NCBI GenBank assembly: GCA_934515035.1
Contig: CAKSXP010000088.1
Coordinates: 1-7,517 of the forward strand
Direction of reading: 5' to 3'
Source: an uncultured Oscillospiraceae bacterium
Lineage (GTDB): Bacteria; Bacillota; Clostridia; Oscillospirales; Oscillospiraceae
Length of the DNA: 7,517 nt
Part shown: positions 5,341 to 7,517 of the stretch, one piece after another
Layout: every line of letters starts with the position of its first letter
Position numbering within the stretch: the stretch's first letter is position 1
Position numbers and translations under genes: made by a program
The notes under the pieces: model-generated
Databases searched by the model: none
What the model saw: only the letters and a program-made list of their open reading frames with translations
Told to the model about the DNA's origin: nothing

Positions 5341-7479
5341 ATGAGCTTCGATCACCTGCTGAGCCCTCTTACCGTCGCCGGAAAGACATATAAGCACCGC
5401 ATGGTGGCCTCGCCCGCGCTGGCGGGCGTTATCGCACCGGACGGCGCTTTCCCCCCGGATCAGTACGCCCATTACGAGGCAAAGGCCGCGGGCGGCTGCG
5501 CCTCCGTCACGATCGGCGAAACAGAGGTAAACTTCACATACGGCAACAAGGCCGCCTTTCCGCCCCCGACGGATTATGACGACATCGGTTCCCGCCAGTT
5601 CAGGGAATGGTGCCGCCACGCTCAGATGATCCACTCCCACGGCGCGCTCGCTTTGGTCCAGCTCTGCCAGTCCGGCAACCTGCGCCAGGTCAGCGCGGGC
5701 TGCGTCGGCCCCGGCTATGGGCCCGACGAAATGGTCGCCGCCGACGGCACGGTCATTCACGCCATGACCCACGAGATCATGGACGACTCCATTGCAAGCT
5801 GGCAGAAGGCGGCAAAATATATGAAGGCCGCCGGGTTTGACGGCGTCAATCTCCATTTTGGCCACTCCTGGCTGCCGCACCAGTTCCTCTCCCCGCGCAC
5901 GAACCACCGCACGGACGAATACGGCGGCTGTCTTGAAAACCGGATGCGCTTTCCGCTCGAGATACTCAAGGGCGTGCGCGAGGCGGTCGGCGACGACTTT
6001 ATCCTTGAGATGCGCGTCTCCGGCTCCGAGCGCTGCGAGGGCGGCATGAGTCTGGAGGATATGGCCAACTTCTGCGAAAAGGCGCAGGAGTTTATAAACA
6101 TCGTCCACGTTTCCGCCGGCGTATACCGCGACCCGACCACAAACGAGAGGGACGGCGGAGTCAACCCGAACAACACCGGTATGTATCCGAGCATGTACAG
6201 GCCCAATATCTCCAACCTGCACGAGGCCTCATACATAAAAAAGCGCGTATCCATCCCCGTGTGCATCGTCGGAGGCATTCGCAGTCCCGAGGATGCTGAG
6301 AGGATCATCGCGGAGGGCAGAGTCGATCTTGTGGCAATGGGCCGTCAGGTGAACAAGGCCGACCCGAACTTTGCAAACAAGGTCACGGCCAACCGTCCGG
6401 AGGACATCGACCGCTGCGTGCGCTGCGGCATGTGCATGGGCGGCACGATGCCGACCCTGCGCGAGCGCGACTATGATGAGTTCGGCATCGACAGGAGCTT
6501 CAAGCCGGAGTTCACCGGCCCCCCGACCATGGTCGTTCCCCCGGATACGGATTTCTTCGAGTTCTTCAGCAAGCCGCTCATGCCCGGCATGGGACCGGAC
6601 TACTGCACCGTCAATCCCTATCACGACCACAAGGAAATGCCCGCTGACAAGGTCCTGCCGCGCACCCGCGTTGTAAAGAAGATACTGGTCATCGGCGGCG
6701 GAATGGGCGGAATGCAGGCGGCCATCACGGCAGCGGACATCGGCTTTGACGTTGTCCTTGCCGAAAAGACCGGCGCGCTTGGCGGCATATTCAAGTTTTC
6801 CGACCACGACTGCCACAAATATGACCTCAGAATATATAAGGACAGGCTCATAAACCGTGTCAGGAACCGCTGCTGGATCGATCTGCGGCTGAATACGGAG
6901 GTCGACGCGGAGTTTATAAAGGCGGAAAAGCCCGACTTCATCATCTGCGCGACAGGCTCGAGCCAGTCCGCGCCACCGATCCCGGGGCTGAAGGAATTTG
7001 CCCGCCCGCTGCTCGAGGCCTACGGCGATAATGTCCGCGGCAAACGGGTCGTCATGCTCGGCGGCGGTCTTGCCGGATGCGAGGCGGCGGCGCACTTTGC
7101 CGACAGCGGCGCAAAGAGCGTCGATGTCATCGAGATGATGGACACTCTCGCCCCCGGTCCTATGGACACCCACAAGATCGACCTTTTCCGTCTCATGGAA
7201 AAGCTGAACGTCGGGCAGCACCCGGCGACAAAGGTCAGCAGGATAGAAAAGGGCCTCGTCACTGCGGAGTCCTCCGGCGGCACGGTGACATTCGAGGCGG
7301 ACCTCATAACCTACGCCCTCGGCATGAGAGCCAACCCGACGGACGCCCTGCGCGAGGCGGCGGGAGACATCCCGTTTGAGCTCGCCGGCGACTGCGTGCA
7401 GCCAACAAAGGTCTATCACGCAATCTACGACGGCGTATCCGCCGCGCTGAGAGCCTATAAGCTCTTCAACGACAGGTAA
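5341..7479 (+). CDS. OYE-type NAD(P)H:flavin oxidoreductase with 4Fe-4S and FAD/NAD domains (dienoyl-CoA / enoate reductase / BaiCD-like)
   Basis: A 712-residue cytoplasmic oxidoreductase predicted to reduce activated C=C bonds with FMN, a 4Fe-4S cluster and FAD. The family includes 2,4-dienoyl-CoA reductase FadH, clostridial enoate reductase and bile-acid BaiCD/BaiH; the substrate here is unknown. Residues 1-345 are the TIM barrel: LVQLCQSGN (105-113), DGVNLHFGHSWLPHQFLSP (167-185), TDEYGGCLENRMRF (191-204), CIVGGIRSPEDAE (308-320) and LVAMGRQ (330-336). Cys359, Cys362, Cys365 and probably Cys422 (CTVNP) bind Fe-S. An FAD-binding GGGMGG lies at 452-457, a second dinucleotide motif GGGLAG at 574-579 with Glu598 suggesting NADH, and the terminal GDCVQPTKVYHAIYDG at 683-698. 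Oddities: Trp177 replaces the usual proton-donor Tyr, and 56 residues separate Cys365 and Cys422 instead of about a dozen. ATG 5341 follows GGGAGGA (5328-5334) by 6 bases; a TTG at 5191 would translate the promoter. It appears monocistronic in this window. Confidence 0.93.
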   Translation: MSFDHLLSPLTVAGKTYKHRMVASPALAGVIAPDGAFPPDQYAHYEAKAAGGCASVTIGETEVNFTYGNKAAFPPPTDYDDIGSRQFREWCRHAQMIHSHGALALVQLCQSGNLRQVSAGCVGPGYGPDEMVAADGTVIHAMTHEIMDDSIASWQKAAKYMKAAGFDGVNLHFGHSWLPHQFLSPRTNHRTDEYGGCLENRMRFPLEILKGVREAVGDDFILEMRVSGSERCEGGMSLEDMANFCEKAQEFINIVHVSAGVYRDPTTNERDGGVNPNNTGMYPSMYRPNISNLHEASYIKKRVSIPVCIVGGIRSPEDAERIIAEGRVDLVAMGRQVNKADPNFANKVTANRPEDIDRCVRCGMCMGGTMPTLRERDYDEFGIDRSFKPEFTGPPTMVVPPDTDFFEFFSKPLMPGMGPDYCTVNPYHDHKEMPADKVLPRTRVVKKILVIGGGMGGMQAAITAADIGFDVVLAEKTGALGGIFKFSDHDCHKYDLRIYKDRLINRVRNRCWIDLRLNTEVDAEFIKAEKPDFIICATGSSQSAPPIPGLKEFARPLLEAYGDNVRGKRVVMLGGGLAGCEAAAHFADSGAKSVDVIEMMDTLAPGPMDTHKIDLFRLMEKLNVGQHPATKVSRIEKGLVTAESSGGTVTFEADLITYALGMRANPTDALREAAGDIPFELAGDCVQPTKVYHAIYDGVSAALRAYKLFNDR

Positions 7480-7517
7480 AACAAAACACAGACGCAAAAA
7501 CACGGCTGACCCGAAAT

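Noticed and set aside
6229..7503. A 424-codon open frame on the - strand opposite the oxidoreductase, and a 304-codon one at 5308-6222
   Set aside because: Both are antisense shadows of a gene with clear domain motifs throughout, caused by C/G-ending codons. Neither has family-like motifs.

Overview
The window is chromosomal DNA from a Gram-positive anaerobe, most likely a clostridial gut-type bacterium (Oscillospiraceae-like). This is inferred from a DUF2975 / YozG-type XRE / DUF4173 membrane operon, a PadR regulator driving a membrane protein, strong AGGAGG-like ribosome sites, Rho-independent terminators, and a flavin / Fe-S ene-reductase of the kind common in anaerobic Firmicutes. Coding DNA is moderately GC-rich, with C/G-ending codons in most genes. 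Every gene I call is on the + strand.

Layout. (1) Bases 2-1803: the tail of a probable DUF2975 membrane protein, a 71-residue Cro/C1-type regulator and a multi-pass DUF4173 membrane protein. They are packed as one operon and end at a hairpin terminator (1829-1877). A near-consensus promoter is embedded in that terminator and probably fires the next gene. (2) Bases 1918-3312: asnS, a complete asparaginyl-tRNA synthetase, followed by its own terminator. (3) Bases 3383-5084: a two-gene cassette. A consensus promoter covered by a long inverted repeat drives a PadR-family repressor. Its 3' end overlaps a TTG-started gene for a polytopic protein with an N-terminal PadR-associated (HAAS/DUF1700-like) prefix and a SEDS (FtsW/RodA/SpoVE) C-terminal part. 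(4) Bases 5115-5340: a terminator and a regulatory intergenic region. (5) Bases 5341-7479: a 712-residue OYE-type flavin / 4Fe-4S / FAD oxidoreductase. The last 38 bases (7480-7517) hold nothing I can identify.

The most striking structural observation is a 21-bp exact direct repeat. The last five sense codons and stop of asnS (3294-3314) recur at 5090-5110, directly after the PadR-SEDS cassette and just before a second terminator. The cassette is therefore bracketed by two copies of the asnS 3' end. This suggests a compact islet inserted at the end of asnS. No integrase or transposase lies inside it.

Functional logic. The first operon looks like a membrane-associated regulatory module of unknown purpose. 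AsnS is housekeeping. The PadR-SEDS pair looks like a self-regulated envelope-related module. The oxidoreductase is a stand-alone metabolic gene with unknown substrate and two unusual features: a Trp at the usual proton-donor Tyr position, and a long insertion between its Fe-S cysteines.
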